Assembly (NCBI RefSeq): GCF_014926385.1
Contig: NZ_CP053291.1
Span: 1,240,001-1,304,000 of the forward strand
Direction of reading: 5' to 3'
DNA from: Trueperella pecoris
GTDB lineage: Bacteria; Actinomycetota; Actinomycetes; Actinomycetales; Actinomycetaceae
Length of the DNA: 64,000 nucleotides
Position 1 is the first letter of the stretch. Every line of letters begins with the position of its first letter. Shown one piece after another: positions 8,855-17,412 of this stretch. The position numbers and the translations under genes were made by a program. The notes under the pieces are model-generated. The model did not search any database. It had not been told where the DNA came from and saw only the letters and a list, made by a program, of their open reading frames with translations.

Positions 8855-8938
8855 GGGATCTTCTCCTTATGTCTGTTCTATTGTCCCTCAGCGACGAAGA
8901 AAATGGGAAACGTGTAGCGGGCGGGGTATCGTAAAGGC

Positions 8939-9547
8939 GTGAGTGACCACTACTTTTCTGCGCATCCCACCTCGGCCGACGCCCCGCGCGAGGTTGACGT
9001 TCACATCCTGGGTGAAGACTACCGCGTGAGCACGACGTCGGGAATATTTTCGCCACAGGGCATAGACAAGGGTACCGCCGTCCTCTTGCACAAGGCTCCC
9101 CTGCCGCAACTGCCCGCGGGCTCGACCATCGTCGACCTCGGCTGCGGGTGGGGCCCGCTGACCCTGGCCCTGGCCTCTCATTACCGCGATTCCCACGTGA
9201 CCGGCATCGATGTCAACGAGCGCGCGCTTGAACTCACCGCTAAGAATGCCGCCGCGGCTGGCCTGACCAACGTCGACGTCGCCGAGGAGTCGGCGGCAAG
9301 CGTGGAAAACATTGACTTGCTGTGGTCCAATCCACCGATTCGCATCGGCAAGGATTCCCTGCACACGCTCTTAATAGCCTGGCTGACGCGCCTTGCCCCC
9401 ACCGGAGTGGCCTACCTCGTGGTTCAGCGTAACCTCGGCGCGGACTCCCTCGCCTCGTGGCTGAGCGATCAAGGTTTCCCGACGACGAAGCTCGGCTCAC
9501 AGAAAGGCTTCCGTGTGTTTGAGGTTGGCCCACGCCGATTGGCGTAG
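8939..9547 (+). CDS. RsmC-like class I SAM methyltransferase
   Basis: A 202-residue methyltransferase of the MTS/RsmC family that probably methylates guanine in RNA. It has the SAM motif I VDLGCGWGPL, acidic motif II TGIDVN, and the catalytic-type motif NPPI (SNPPIRIGKD). It matches only the C-terminal catalytic half of E. coli RsmC (about 340 residues), which is common in actinobacteria. The start is GTG at 8939. It is divergent from hflX with an 84-bp gap and convergent with miaA. The exact rRNA target cannot be read. Confidence 0.82.
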   Translation: MSDHYFSAHPTSADAPREVDVHILGEDYRVSTTSGIFSPQGIDKGTAVLLHKAPLPQLPAGSTIVDLGCGWGPLTLALASHYRDSHVTGIDVNERALELTAKNAAAAGLTNVDVAEESAASVENIDLLWSNPPIRIGKDSLHTLLIAWLTRLAPTGVAYLVVQRNLGADSLASWLSDQGFPTTKLGSQKGFRVFEVGPRRLA

Positions 9548-9623
9548 TCCCACACCGCTGGGCATTCTCCCCAGCCGAAAATATAGGTGAGTTCGCCTGC
9601 CAGCAGGCCGATGCTGGGCTCGC

Positions 9624-10562
9624 CTAGCGATCCGTGAGTGGGCCGAGGATTGCGCGTGCCCGTTGAACTGCCTTCGGCAGGTCCGCGCACCCCCCGATAT
9701 CGATCCAGGCGATCCGCGGGTCACGGCCGAACCAGGTGCGTTGCTTCTTCGCCAGCCGACGCGTGGCGAAGGCGACCGATTCGATGGCCTCACTGACGCT
9801 CATCTTTCCGTCAATCACTGCGATAGCTTCGGCGTATCCGGTGGCCTTGCGGGCCGTTTCACCGTCGCGCAGACCCCGAGCGATGAGAGCTTCCGTCTCC
9901 TCGACGAGCCCGTCGGCAAACATAGCCGCGGCACGGGCATGTATGTCGGCGTCAAGACAGTCCTTGTCCCGGCGCAGGCCGAGCGCGACGACGTCGGGAT
10001 AATGGCTGGTGTGCCGGGGAAAAACTGGCGTGTAGGAGGAGCCCGTCAGCCGCACAACCTCGAGCGCCCGGATAACGCGCCTGGGATTGGACAGGTTGAT
10101 CGTGTTGGCCGAGACGGGGTCCTTCTCACGAAGCTCGGCGATGAGTGGGCCCAGGCCGTGGGTGACGTGAATCTGTTCGAGTTCTGCACGGATGGCGGGG
10201 TCGGTGCCCGGGAAATTGAGTTCGTCGAGCAGGCCTGAGACGTAAAGGCCAGATCCGCCGACGACCATCGGGATCTTGCCCTTGCCCATGACCTGCGCGA
10301 TGTCCGCTCGTCCGTGGCGTTGGTAGGCGGCGACGGAGGCTACGTCCGTGACATCGAGGACGTCAATCTGGTGATGGATGATCCCCGCTCGCTCGTCGAG
10401 AGGCACCTTAGCGGTGCCGATGTCCATGCCCCGATAGAGTTGCATGGCGTCGGCTGACACGATCTCCACCGCGTCGGGGCCACCGAGTTGTGTGGCCAGT
10501 TCCAGCGAGAGCGCACTTTTTCCCGACGCCGTCGGCCCAACTACCGCGACAATCGGCACCAT
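9624..10562 (-). CDS. miaA: tRNA dimethylallyltransferase
   Basis: Transfers a dimethylallyl group to N6 of A37 in tRNAs that read UNN codons. The 312 residues contain the P-loop GPTASGKSAL (9-18), SADAMQLYRGMDIGTAK, the catalytic-site VGGSGLY, and the C-terminal FATRRLAKKQRTWF motif. The ATG overlaps the miaB stop (TAATG), so the two are translationally coupled. It is the last gene of the recA-recX-miaB-miaA operon. The 76 bp to the methyltransferase hold nothing I can name. Confidence 0.96.
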   Translation of the reverse strand: MVPIVAVVGPTASGKSALSLELATQLGGPDAVEIVSADAMQLYRGMDIGTAKVPLDERAGIIHHQIDVLDVTDVASVAAYQRHGRADIAQVMGKGKIPMVVGGSGLYVSGLLDELNFPGTDPAIRAELEQIHVTHGLGPLIAELREKDPVSANTINLSNPRRVIRALEVVRLTGSSYTPVFPRHTSHYPDVVALGLRRDKDCLDADIHARAAAMFADGLVEETEALIARGLRDGETARKATGYAEAIAVIDGKMSVSEAIESVAFATRRLAKKQRTWFGRDPRIAWIDIGGCADLPKAVQRARAILGPLTDR

Positions 10563-12091
10563 TATCGGCCGATTCGGATCGTCGGAAGGCCCAGCGTGAC
10601 CGGGGCGATTCCGGCCGCTTCGTCAGCTAGTTCGGCCTTGCGCTTCTCGGCTCGCTCCCACGCGTCACCAGCACGAGTGCGACGAACCTCGAACGTTCCG
10701 CCATCGAGGGCTGAGTCTGCCAAGAGGTGATGTGGAGCGCCATAGGTGATGGTTGCCGTGACGCAGTCGCCCGGGCGCGGGCGCTCATGGTCGGCCAGGT
10801 TGGCGGGTAGCGCCACGTGCACCAGCCGGTTATCCCGTGCGCGGCCCGTGATGCGTTCCGTGGCACCGTCTTTACGCCCCTCACCTTCGGAAACGAGAAC
10901 CTCGACGGTGCTCCCCTCGAGCTTCTTCGCATCCTCAGCACCGATGCGCTCCTGGAGCGCAAGGAGCCGGTTCAAGCGATCCTTGGCCACTTCCTCGGGA
11001 ACCTGATCCGCCATGTCGGCTGCGGGGGTTCCCGGTCGGGGCGAATAGATGAAGGTGAAGGCCGACGAGAAGCGGGACTTTTCCACCACGTCGAGCGTCG
11101 CCTGGAAATCCTCTTCGGTCTCCCCCGGGAAGCCGACGATGATGTCCGTCGTAATGGCCGCATGCGGGATCTTCGCGCGCACGCGATCAAGGATACCGAG
11201 GAATTTCTCGGAGCGGTAGGACCTGCGCATTGCGCGCAGAATGCGGTCCGAACCAGATTGAAGTGGCATGTGCAAGGACGGCATAACATTGGCAGTCTCC
11301 GCCATGGCGTCAATGACGTCGTCAGTAAACGCCGCCGGGTGGGGCGAGGTGAAGCGGATACGTTCGAGGCCGTCGACATGACCTGCCGCGCGCAGTAGCT
11401 TGGCGAAGGCTCCGCGATCACCAAAACTTACCCCGTACGAATTGACGTTCTGCCCCAGGAGGGTCACTTCAATTGCGCCTTCGGCGGCAATCGCCTCAAT
11501 TTCGGCGAGGATTTCTCCCGGCCGACGGTCGCGCTCTTTGCCACGCAGGTGCGGCACGATGCAGAACGTGCAGGTGTTGTTGCAGCCCACTGAGATGGAC
11601 ACCCACGCCGCGTAGGCCGATTCGCGATGCGTCGGCAACGTGGAGGGGAAAACTTTGAGTGACTCCTCGATTTCTACTGCCGCTTCCTTGTTGTGACGAG
11701 CACGCTCAAGGAGTGCCGGCAAGACGTCGAGGTTGTGAGTACCAAGCACGACGTCAACCCATGGGGCCTTCTCAACGATTCCGCCACGCAGCTGTTGAGC
11801 CAAACAGCCGCCGACGGCGATCTGCATGTCGGGCCGTTCGCGTTTGACAGCGGCGAGCTGCCCGAGGTTTCCGTAGAGCTTAGTGGCGGCGTTTTCACGC
11901 ACCGAACAAGTGTTGATCACAAGCACGTCCGCACCTTCGTCACCTGCATCGGTGGCGCGCGCTGCCTTGTGCGGAACCTGGGACACGGGGACATAGCCAG
12001 CCGCGTCAAGCATGCCGGCCAGCCGTTCGGAATCGTGGACGTTCATCTGGCACCCGAGGGTGCGAACCGCATATGTCTTTTGCTCAGTCAT
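10562..12091 (-). CDS. miaB: tRNA-2-methylthio-N6-dimethylallyladenosine synthase
   Basis: Radical-SAM enzyme that adds a methylthio group to i6A37 made by MiaA. The UPF0004 N-terminal domain carries the second cluster's cysteines ([19 protein letters not shown]), the radical-SAM domain has CNNTCTFC, and a TRAM domain ends the protein. The frame is open farther upstream, but family alignments begin at about [17 protein letters not shown], so I place the start at ATG 12091 (509 residues); ATG 12118 is a second option. No strong RBS is visible. Confidence 0.95.
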   Translation of the reverse strand: MTEQKTYAVRTLGCQMNVHDSERLAGMLDAAGYVPVSQVPHKAARATDAGDEGADVLVINTCSVRENAATKLYGNLGQLAAVKRERPDMQIAVGGCLAQQLRGGIVEKAPWVDVVLGTHNLDVLPALLERARHNKEAAVEIEESLKVFPSTLPTHRESAYAAWVSISVGCNNTCTFCIVPHLRGKERDRRPGEILAEIEAIAAEGAIEVTLLGQNVNSYGVSFGDRGAFAKLLRAAGHVDGLERIRFTSPHPAAFTDDVIDAMAETANVMPSLHMPLQSGSDRILRAMRRSYRSEKFLGILDRVRAKIPHAAITTDIIVGFPGETEEDFQATLDVVEKSRFSSAFTFIYSPRPGTPAADMADQVPEEVAKDRLNRLLALQERIGAEDAKKLEGSTVEVLVSEGEGRKDGATERITGRARDNRLVHVALPANLADHERPRPGDCVTATITYGAPHHLLADSALDGGTFEVRRTRAGDAWERAEKRKAELADEAAGIAPVTLGLPTIRIGR

Positions 12092-12181
12092 CGTGGTCAG
12101 TCTAGTGGGAAAGGTCATCCAATTCGCGTTCCAGGATTGCGAGATGCAACGCACCTGAAGTCCCGATCGCATCAGCTACGC

Positions 12182-12766
12182 CTATTCGTCCGCCTCAAGT
12201 TGCGCGAACGCCGTTTCTATTGCGTTGCGAATCTGCGCGGAAGAAAAGCCTCGCCTGCCAAGGGCGCCGTAAAGGCGCCTTCGGCGCACTTCTTCACTGA
12301 GATGACGCATGGAACGGATTCTACGAATTGCGAAGTCGGTTGCCGCCTGTGCCTCATCTTGGGAGTCAATCTGCTCGAGTGCCTCGCCAGCTATCTCCCC
12401 GCTGATCCCCTTGCGTTCAAGTTCTTGGCGAAGAACCTTTCGCGAGGTGGTCTTGCCCGCAAATTTGGAGCGAACAAAAGCATCCGCATAACGCTGATCG
12501 TTGACAAGATTGGCGTCAACAAAAGCCTGCAATGTTTCGTCCGCAATCTGCTGTGGAACGAGATTGCGTTCCATCGCATCGGCGAGCTGCTTACATGAGC
12601 GTTCCATCATGGCAAGCTGGCGATAGCACAAATCGCGGGCGTAACTGCGCCACTGCTCGTCGTTGCGCGCGGCGGCGCGCTCCGCCTTGCGGGCGGCGAT
12701 CTCCTGCGCAGACCGCCGCCTGCGTTGCTTGCCGACGAAATCTGCTTCCTCGGCGTAGTTGACCAT
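12182..12766 (-). CDS. recX: Regulatory protein RecX
   Basis: A 194-residue modulator that limits RecA filament growth. It is rich in Arg, Glu and Ala with three-helix repeats; a recognisable stretch is LVNDQRYADAFVRSKF followed by LRQELERKGIS, and the C-terminal repeat ends RRGFSSAQIRNAI. Its ATG overlaps the recA stop (TAATG), the usual recA-recX arrangement, so its expression should follow the SOS response. Confidence 0.94.
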   Translation of the reverse strand: MVNYAEEADFVGKQRRRRSAQEIAARKAERAAARNDEQWRSYARDLCYRQLAMMERSCKQLADAMERNLVPQQIADETLQAFVDANLVNDQRYADAFVRSKFAGKTTSRKVLRQELERKGISGEIAGEALEQIDSQDEAQAATDFAIRRIRSMRHLSEEVRRRRLYGALGRRGFSSAQIRNAIETAFAQLEADE

Positions 12767-13821
12767 TATTCGTCGACGAATTCGCCATCAGCCGGGTTGT
12801 CCGTCTCAGACTCCAGCGGAGCGCCAATACCAAGCACCGACTTGACCTTCGATTCGATTTCCTCGGAGATTTCGGGGTTATCGCGGAGGAACTGGCGCAC
12901 CTTCTCCTTGCCCTGGCCGAGCTGATCGCCTTCGTAGGTGTACCAGGAGCCAGACTTGCGCACGACTCCGGCATCGACAGCCATATCGATGATGCCGCCT
13001 TCCTTCGAAATGCCCTGACCATAGAGGATGTCAAACTCCGCCTGCTTAAAGGGCGGAGCCATCTTGTTCTTGACGACCTTGACCCGCGTACGGTTGCCGA
13101 CCGGCATAGACCCCTCCTTCAGGGTCTCAATTCGGCGCACGTCCAAACGCACCGACGAATAGAACTTCAGGGCGCGCCCGCCCGTAGTGGTCTCCGGGTT
13201 GCCGTAGAAAACACCGATCTTTTCGCGAAGCTGGTTGATGAAGATCGCGGTGGTGCCGGAGGCCGAAAGGGCACCGGTCAGTTTACGAAGCGCCTGCGAC
13301 ATGAGGCGGGCTTGCAGACCGACGTGAGAGTCTCCCATATCGCCCTCGATTTCCGCCTTGGGGACGAGCGCGGCCACCGAGTCAACAACGATGATGTCCA
13401 ATGCCCCGGACCTGATCAGCATGTCCGCAATTTCGAGTGCCTGCTCACCGGTATCAGGCTGGGAGACGATAAGCGCATCAGTATCCACGCCCAGCTTCTT
13501 CGCGTATTCCGGATCGAGAGCGTGTTCAGCGTCGATAAAAGCCGCGATGCCGCCCGCTTGCTGTGCCGAGGCCACAGCATGCAGAGCAACCGTGGTCTTA
13601 CCCGACGATTCCGGGCCGTAGATCTCAACAACGCGCCCGCGCGGAAGGCCACCAATGCCGAGAGCGATATCGAGCGCGAGCGAGCCAGTTGGAATGACCT
13701 TCACGCGCACCTCAGGCGCATCGCCCAGCCGCATGGCCGAGCCCTTTCCAAACTGACGGTCAATCTGACCCAGGGCAGCTTGAAGCGCCTTTTCGCGATC
13801 AGCTGTTTCTTTCTTTGCCAT
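12766..13821 (-). CDS. recA: Recombinase RecA
   Basis: ATP-dependent strand-exchange protein and LexA co-protease. The 351 residues show Walker [10 protein letters not shown] (69-77), [19 protein letters not shown], the Walker B region [19 protein letters not shown], the L2 loop [21 protein letters not shown], and an acidic C-terminus. No intein is present. GAAGGAA precedes the ATG at 13821. It heads an operon with recX, miaB and miaA, and its LexA box lies about 175 bp upstream. Confidence 0.98.
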   Translation of the reverse strand: MAKKETADREKALQAALGQIDRQFGKGSAMRLGDAPEVRVKVIPTGSLALDIALGIGGLPRGRVVEIYGPESSGKTTVALHAVASAQQAGGIAAFIDAEHALDPEYAKKLGVDTDALIVSQPDTGEQALEIADMLIRSGALDIIVVDSVAALVPKAEIEGDMGDSHVGLQARLMSQALRKLTGALSASGTTAIFINQLREKIGVFYGNPETTTGGRALKFYSSVRLDVRRIETLKEGSMPVGNRTRVKVVKNKMAPPFKQAEFDILYGQGISKEGGIIDMAVDAGVVRKSGSWYTYEGDQLGQGKEKVRQFLRDNPEISEEIESKVKSVLGIGAPLESETDNPADGEFVDE

Positions 13822-14154
13822 GAGATTCCTTCATGTTAGGTGGCCGGGCGGCCGACGGATAGAACAGGTCCTTTTTGGTTCCCGCCCTCTCCGAGCGGTA
13901 CACCAGCAACGTTATGCCTGACCTCCGACATTTTTATTTCACTTTCCCCAATTGTGGATTCACCAAGCGAAACGAGTTGCCGTGGATAACTCTATCCGAA
14001 CATGCGTTCGAACACGGCATCGTGACTAGTGTGTTCCCCATCTCAAACACCCACGCTGTGTCTCACGCCCGCGCACGCCTCGTCCACGCTTGTCCCGCTC
14101 TAGCTACGCAAGCGCCTCGCTCGCAGGCCGAAACGGTCTTGCCTCAATCAAGAC
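13822..14154 (-). promoter_or_regulatory. recA upstream region
   Basis: No gene is supported here. The stretch is more AT-rich than its neighbours and contains the recA LexA box at 13996-14011. The distance from that box to the recA start implies a leader of more than 100 nt. Open frames on the plus strand have no RBS and no recognisable protein features. Confidence 0.6.
13996..14011. promoter_or_regulatory. LexA (SOS) box of recA
   Basis: CCGAACATGCGTTCGA fits TCGAAC-N4-GTTCGA with one mismatch. On the minus strand it is followed by GATAGAGTTATCC, which could hold a -10 element. Confidence 0.82.
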
Positions 14155-14193
14155 AAAACAAAAATGAGGGCGGACCCACAGGCCCGCCCTCAT
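14155..14193 (-). terminator. Rho-independent terminator of the clgR-DUF3046 unit
   Basis: ATGAGGGCGG pairs with CCGCCCTCAT (14164-14193), with CC/GG pairing in the loop region. On the minus strand the stem is followed by TTTTTGTTTTG. It lies just behind the DUF3046 stop and insulates recA. Confidence 0.88.
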
Positions 14194-14200
14194 ACGAGAT

Positions 14201-14425
14201 TTACTTATCCCTCGGGTTCTTTCGGTGCAAGAACTCATAGGATTCCGGAAGATCCATCGCCACGCGCAATGCGTGCCATACTTCCTGCGGTTCAACGTTG
14301 TCCCGGAGCGCCTCCTCGGCAGTCCGCGAACCCAGCTCCACCAAAAGCAGGTCAGCCGCTAACGCCCGGCCGCGCCCGTCCGGAAAGGCGCGCTCTACAA
14401 CCGCCCAAAACTCTGTGTGCCTCAT
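14201..14425 (-). CDS. DUF3046 family protein
   Basis: A 74-residue protein beginning [19 protein letters not shown], recognisable as the small actinobacterial DUF3046 family that sits between clgR and recA. The ATG overlaps the clgR stop by four bases (ATGA). A terminator follows directly. No biochemical role is known to me. The conserved position suggests a link to the ClgR or RecA stress response, but that is only inference. Confidence 0.85.
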   Translation of the reverse strand: MRHTEFWAVVERAFPDGRGRALAADLLLVELGSRTAEEALRDNVEPQEVWHALRVAMDLPESYEFLHRKNPRDK

Positions 14426-14799
14426 GCACCCATCGGGGCAAGTTCACCAGCGAGAAGGGCCTCGGCCGTATCAGGAATACGCACGCCGGCGGCGCGAGCA
14501 GCCTGCACCTTGCGGAGCATCGGCGGGGTGCGCCCCTCGGCAAGATCGATGCGATCAGCGACGAGACGAAGAACGTGGCTCATCGGCACGTTCAGCGCCC
14601 TGCAGATCGACTGAAGGAGCTCCGAGGAGGCCTCCTTCTGACCACGCTCGACCTCGGACAGGTAGCCAAGGGAAACGCGGGCATCCGAAGAGACCTCACG
14701 CAGGGTGCGCCCCTGACGCTGACGGTAATCGCGCAGGACATCACCAAGCTCGCGGCGGAACAGGACCGTTTCAGTGCGGGTGGATTCATTCATTGTCAT
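14422..14799 (-). CDS. clgR: ClgR-type XRE transcriptional regulator
   Basis: A 125-residue regulator with a Cro/CI helix-turn-helix: [18 protein letters not shown], then [18 protein letters not shown], the sequence typical of ClgR, the activator of clp protease genes in actinobacteria. The start is ATG 14799 or ATG 14793. It is coupled to DUF3046 and follows cinA by 108 bp. ClgR is usually unstable and degraded by ClpCP; the C-terminal ...LAPMGA ends in small residues as expected for such a degron, but this is inference. Confidence 0.88.
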   Translation of the reverse strand: MTMNESTRTETVLFRRELGDVLRDYRQRQGRTLREVSSDARVSLGYLSEVERGQKEASSELLQSICRALNVPMSHVLRLVADRIDLAEGRTPPMLRKVQAARAAGVRIPDTAEALLAGELAPMGA

Positions 14800-14907
14800 G
14801 CTCTTATCTACTCTCTTCTTCCAATCTAGCGAACTCGCTCAATCAAGCTAACTTCGCCTTTCGAGAAAATATTCCCACAGCTTTCTGAAAGTTCCCTGAA
14901 AGGCTCG

Positions 14908-15405
14908 TCAGAGTTCGCCGTTATTTTCGAGGGCCTCGGCGAGGACGGAAATCGCCGCCAACACGCTCTCATTGCGCACCGACTCCCTGTTTCCATCAAA
15001 GTGAAATTCATGCGAGGACGTCCCCGCCGGGGTGGACAAGCCCACCCACACGGTCCCCGCCTCATGCCCAACGGCCGGCCCCGGACCCGCCACGCCGGTC
15101 GTCGCAAGGCCGTAGTCGCTCTTCATCAAAGCAGCCACCCCAGCGGCCATCTGCTCGGCAACGACGCCGTCTACCGGCCCAGTCTCCTCCAAGCGCGCAG
15201 CGCTCACGCCGAGCACCACCGATTTTGCCTGGGTCGCATAAGCGACGACTCCCCCACGGAAACACGTCGAGGCACCCGGCACAGAAACAAACATCGATGC
15301 CAAGCGCCCGCCCGTGAGCGACTCCGCGACAGCGAGGCTCATCCCCCGCGCAACCAAATCGGCGAGGATGGCTGGGACGCGCACGACGGCGTCGTTAAAC
15401 TTCAT
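14908..15405 (-). CDS. pncC: CinA C-terminal domain protein, nicotinamide-nucleotide amidase
   Basis: A 165-residue stand-alone CinA_C domain that hydrolyses nicotinamide mononucleotide to nicotinate mononucleotide in the pyridine nucleotide cycle. Typical stretches are VAESLTGGRLASMFVSVPGAS, FRGGVVAYAT, and ATTGVAGPGP. I use ATG 15405, which overlaps the pgsA stop by 11 nt, since the family starts close to this point; an upstream in-frame ATG at 15438 would give a longer overlap. pgsA-cinA-clgR order is common in actinobacteria. Confidence 0.92.
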   Translation of the reverse strand: MKFNDAVVRVPAILADLVARGMSLAVAESLTGGRLASMFVSVPGASTCFRGGVVAYATQAKSVVLGVSAARLEETGPVDGVVAEQMAAGVAALMKSDYGLATTGVAGPGPAVGHEAGTVWVGLSTPAGTSSHEFHFDGNRESVRNESVLAAISVLAEALENNGEL

Positions 15406-15973
15406 GAGAAATCCGCCGCGCTTCGGATACATACTCAAGCGCAGAGCTCATCGCATAGAAAAGCGCAACCGCGATCAGCGCGTAGCACAGCCACACGACG
15501 ACGTTCGCAACCACCACCGGCAAAAACGCGTGCCACGGAATGATAATTCCGCCCGCGCCCAGCGACTGGGCCCACATCTTGATCTTGCCACCACGCCCGG
15601 CAGCCATGACCTTCTTCTTCACCATCGCCATGCGCATCAGCGTGATGCCAAGCTCGCGAATGATGAAGACGATCGTTACCCACCACCACAGCCAACCGTG
15701 GATGGAGAGCATCACCATCGTGGAGAGAATAAGGAACTTGTCAGCGATAGAGTCGGCGAGCTTGCCGAAATTCGTGATGAGGCCACGGCTACGGGCCAAA
15801 TGCCCGTCGAGCTGGTCGGTCGCTGCGGCGAGTGCAAAGATCCCCCACGTCAGCCAGCGACGCTCCGGCGTCGGGTCAAGAAATGCCCAAATGAGCACGG
15901 GAACGAGCACGAGCCGAAGAACCGTTAAAGCATTAGCGATATTGATGACAGGCACCTGAGATTTTTCTTCCAC
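15395..15973 (-). CDS. pgsA: CDP-diacylglycerol--glycerol-3-phosphate 3-phosphatidyltransferase
   Basis: Makes phosphatidylglycerophosphate from CDP-diacylglycerol in the membrane. The CDP-alcohol phosphatidyltransferase signature is complete: D-x2-DG-x2-AR-x8-G-x3-D-x3-D is read in DQLDGHLAR...GKLADSIAD. Several membrane helices follow (WLWWWVTIVFIIRELG; VVVANVVVWLCYALIAVALF). The start is uncertain: GTG 15973 lies right behind TAGAGGA, and GTG 15955 is an alternative. It is 55 bp from a divergent CapA-like gene. Confidence 0.93.
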   Translation of the reverse strand: MEEKSQVPVINIANALTVLRLVLVPVLIWAFLDPTPERRWLTWGIFALAAATDQLDGHLARSRGLITNFGKLADSIADKFLILSTMVMLSIHGWLWWWVTIVFIIRELGITLMRMAMVKKKVMAAGRGGKIKMWAQSLGAGGIIIPWHAFLPVVVANVVVWLCYALIAVALFYAMSSALEYVSEARRISHEV

Positions 15974-16028
15974 TCCTCTACTGTAGATGAAGAAAAGATT
16001 TTCCGAACTACGCTCGCTGGAGGCGCGC

Positions 16029-17273
16029 ATGAACTTGCGGTTCCTCACCTCTGTTGCTGTCTTGGCGCTGATGGCCGGTTGCACGGATTCCACGGGAGCT
16101 TCCGTGGCAACGACGCCGTCGGGGCGCGTTTCGTCTGCGCACACGGCGACGCCGACACCGACCCCCACTGCCCCACCGGAGCGATTCACGGTGAGCTCGG
16201 GCGGCGATATTCTCCTCCATCTCTCCGTCAATGAAGATGCGCGAACCGGCGACGGACACTACGACTACACCCCGTACTATGCGCCAATGAAGGATTTCAT
16301 CGCGAACTCCGACCTGGCACTGTGCGCGCTGGAGATCCCGATCGTCGCCCCTGACCAACAGCCCTCGAATTATCCGAATTTCGGCGCTCCCCACGACCTG
16401 GCGAAATCGTTAGCCGCGGTCGGATTTGACGGATGCGCCTTCGCCACCAACCACACCATGGATCGTGGCTTCGGCGGCGTCGAAACCACGGTGGCCGCGC
16501 TCAGCGAAGCGGGCCTGGGCTGGGCTGGTGCCGCACGCACTCAAGAAGAAGCCGATCAGATCCAGTTCTACACACTCACAGGCAAAAACCATTCGGTCAA
16601 GATCGCACACATCTCAGCCACGACGCTCACCAACGGCATCCCGATTCCGGCGCAGCACCCATATTCGTGGAACGTCGTGGGCAATTTGGGAGCTCCCGTC
16701 CAGAGCGTCGTTGAGGACGCGAAACGGGCACGCTCGCTCGGCGCGGACATCGTCATCGTCTCTATGCACTGGGGAACTGAATATGTCTCGGAGCCGATCG
16801 AAGAGCAGCTCGAGATCTCCCGCGTTCTTGCCGATTCCGGGCAGGTCGACCTCGTGTTCGGCAATCACAGCCACGTCCCCGAACCGCTCGACAAACTGCC
16901 CGGCGGACCAAAGGGCCAGGGCATGTGGGTGGTGTACTCAATGGGTAACCAGATTTCGGGCCAGAGCGTCGAGAACCACGGACACCGCGTGACCACGGGC
17001 CTGCTCACCACCGCCACCATTGAGGCGAATGAGGCGGGAGCCTCGGTCGTCGACTTCGATTGGATGGCCGTCACTCACGATCGCCGTGCAGGCGAAAAGC
17101 TCTGGCCGCTCCAGCCACTCGTTCGCGGGGAACGGCCCGAGGGCCTCGGCTTAAGTGCCTCCGAGATTCAGGCCCGCGCTGACGTAACCTACCCCGTCAT
17201 GGCGACCTCCGGGCCCGAGCGCACCGTTGCGCCGACCTCCACCGGCGCGACGCTCTCGGCGTCGCGCAAGTAG
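16029..17273 (+). CDS. CapA/PgsA-type metallophosphatase-fold lipoprotein
   Basis: A 414-residue exported lipoprotein of the bacterial capsule-synthesis CapA (PGA_cap) family, related to calcineurin-type phosphatases. The signal MNLRFLTSVAVLALMAGC has a lipobox with Cys18, followed by a Thr/Pro-rich linker. Family motifs are GGDILLH, CALEIPI, FATNHTMDRG, VSMHWGTEY and FGNHSHVPEP. GGAGG sits 5 nt before ATG 16029, which favours it over the upstream ATG at 15987. CapA proteins take part in poly-gamma-glutamate or capsule export in some bacteria, but there are no capsule genes here, so the role is open. Confidence 0.85.
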   Translation: MNLRFLTSVAVLALMAGCTDSTGASVATTPSGRVSSAHTATPTPTPTAPPERFTVSSGGDILLHLSVNEDARTGDGHYDYTPYYAPMKDFIANSDLALCALEIPIVAPDQQPSNYPNFGAPHDLAKSLAAVGFDGCAFATNHTMDRGFGGVETTVAALSEAGLGWAGAARTQEEADQIQFYTLTGKNHSVKIAHISATTLTNGIPIPAQHPYSWNVVGNLGAPVQSVVEDAKRARSLGADIVIVSMHWGTEYVSEPIEEQLEISRVLADSGQVDLVFGNHSHVPEPLDKLPGGPKGQGMWVVYSMGNQISGQSVENHGHRVTTGLLTTATIEANEAGASVVDFDWMAVTHDRRAGEKLWPLQPLVRGERPEGLGLSASEIQARADVTYPVMATSGPERTVAPTSTGATLSASRK

Positions 17274-17299
17274 GGCCCGCGCAAGTAGGGGTCGAGGCG

Positions 17300-17393
17300 C
17301 GCTCGTGGCGCATTTGCCCACTCACGACGCACTTCTCGCCTAACGGCGCACCTCACACCCGTGTTTGAGGTGCGTCACGAGCGGAGAAGTGCG
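17300..17393. repeat. Nested inverted repeats between convergent genes
   Basis: Three nested pairs are visible: CGCTCGTG (17300-17307) with CACGAGCG (17376-17383), CGCACTTCTC (17328-17337) with GAGAAGTGCG (17384-17393), and CGCACCTCA (17347-17355) with TGAGGTGCG (17366-17374). The outer two pairs cross, so they are alternative folds. The site separates the CapA-like gene from ftsK, so bidirectional termination is likely, but no T-run is present. Confidence 0.6.
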
Positions 17394-17412
17394 ACGCCAA
17401 CGGAGACGGGCG

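Noticed and set aside
13875-14240. A 121-codon plus-strand frame upstream of recA
   Set aside because: No RBS, no protein-like features, and it runs through the recA LexA box and the clgR-unit terminator.
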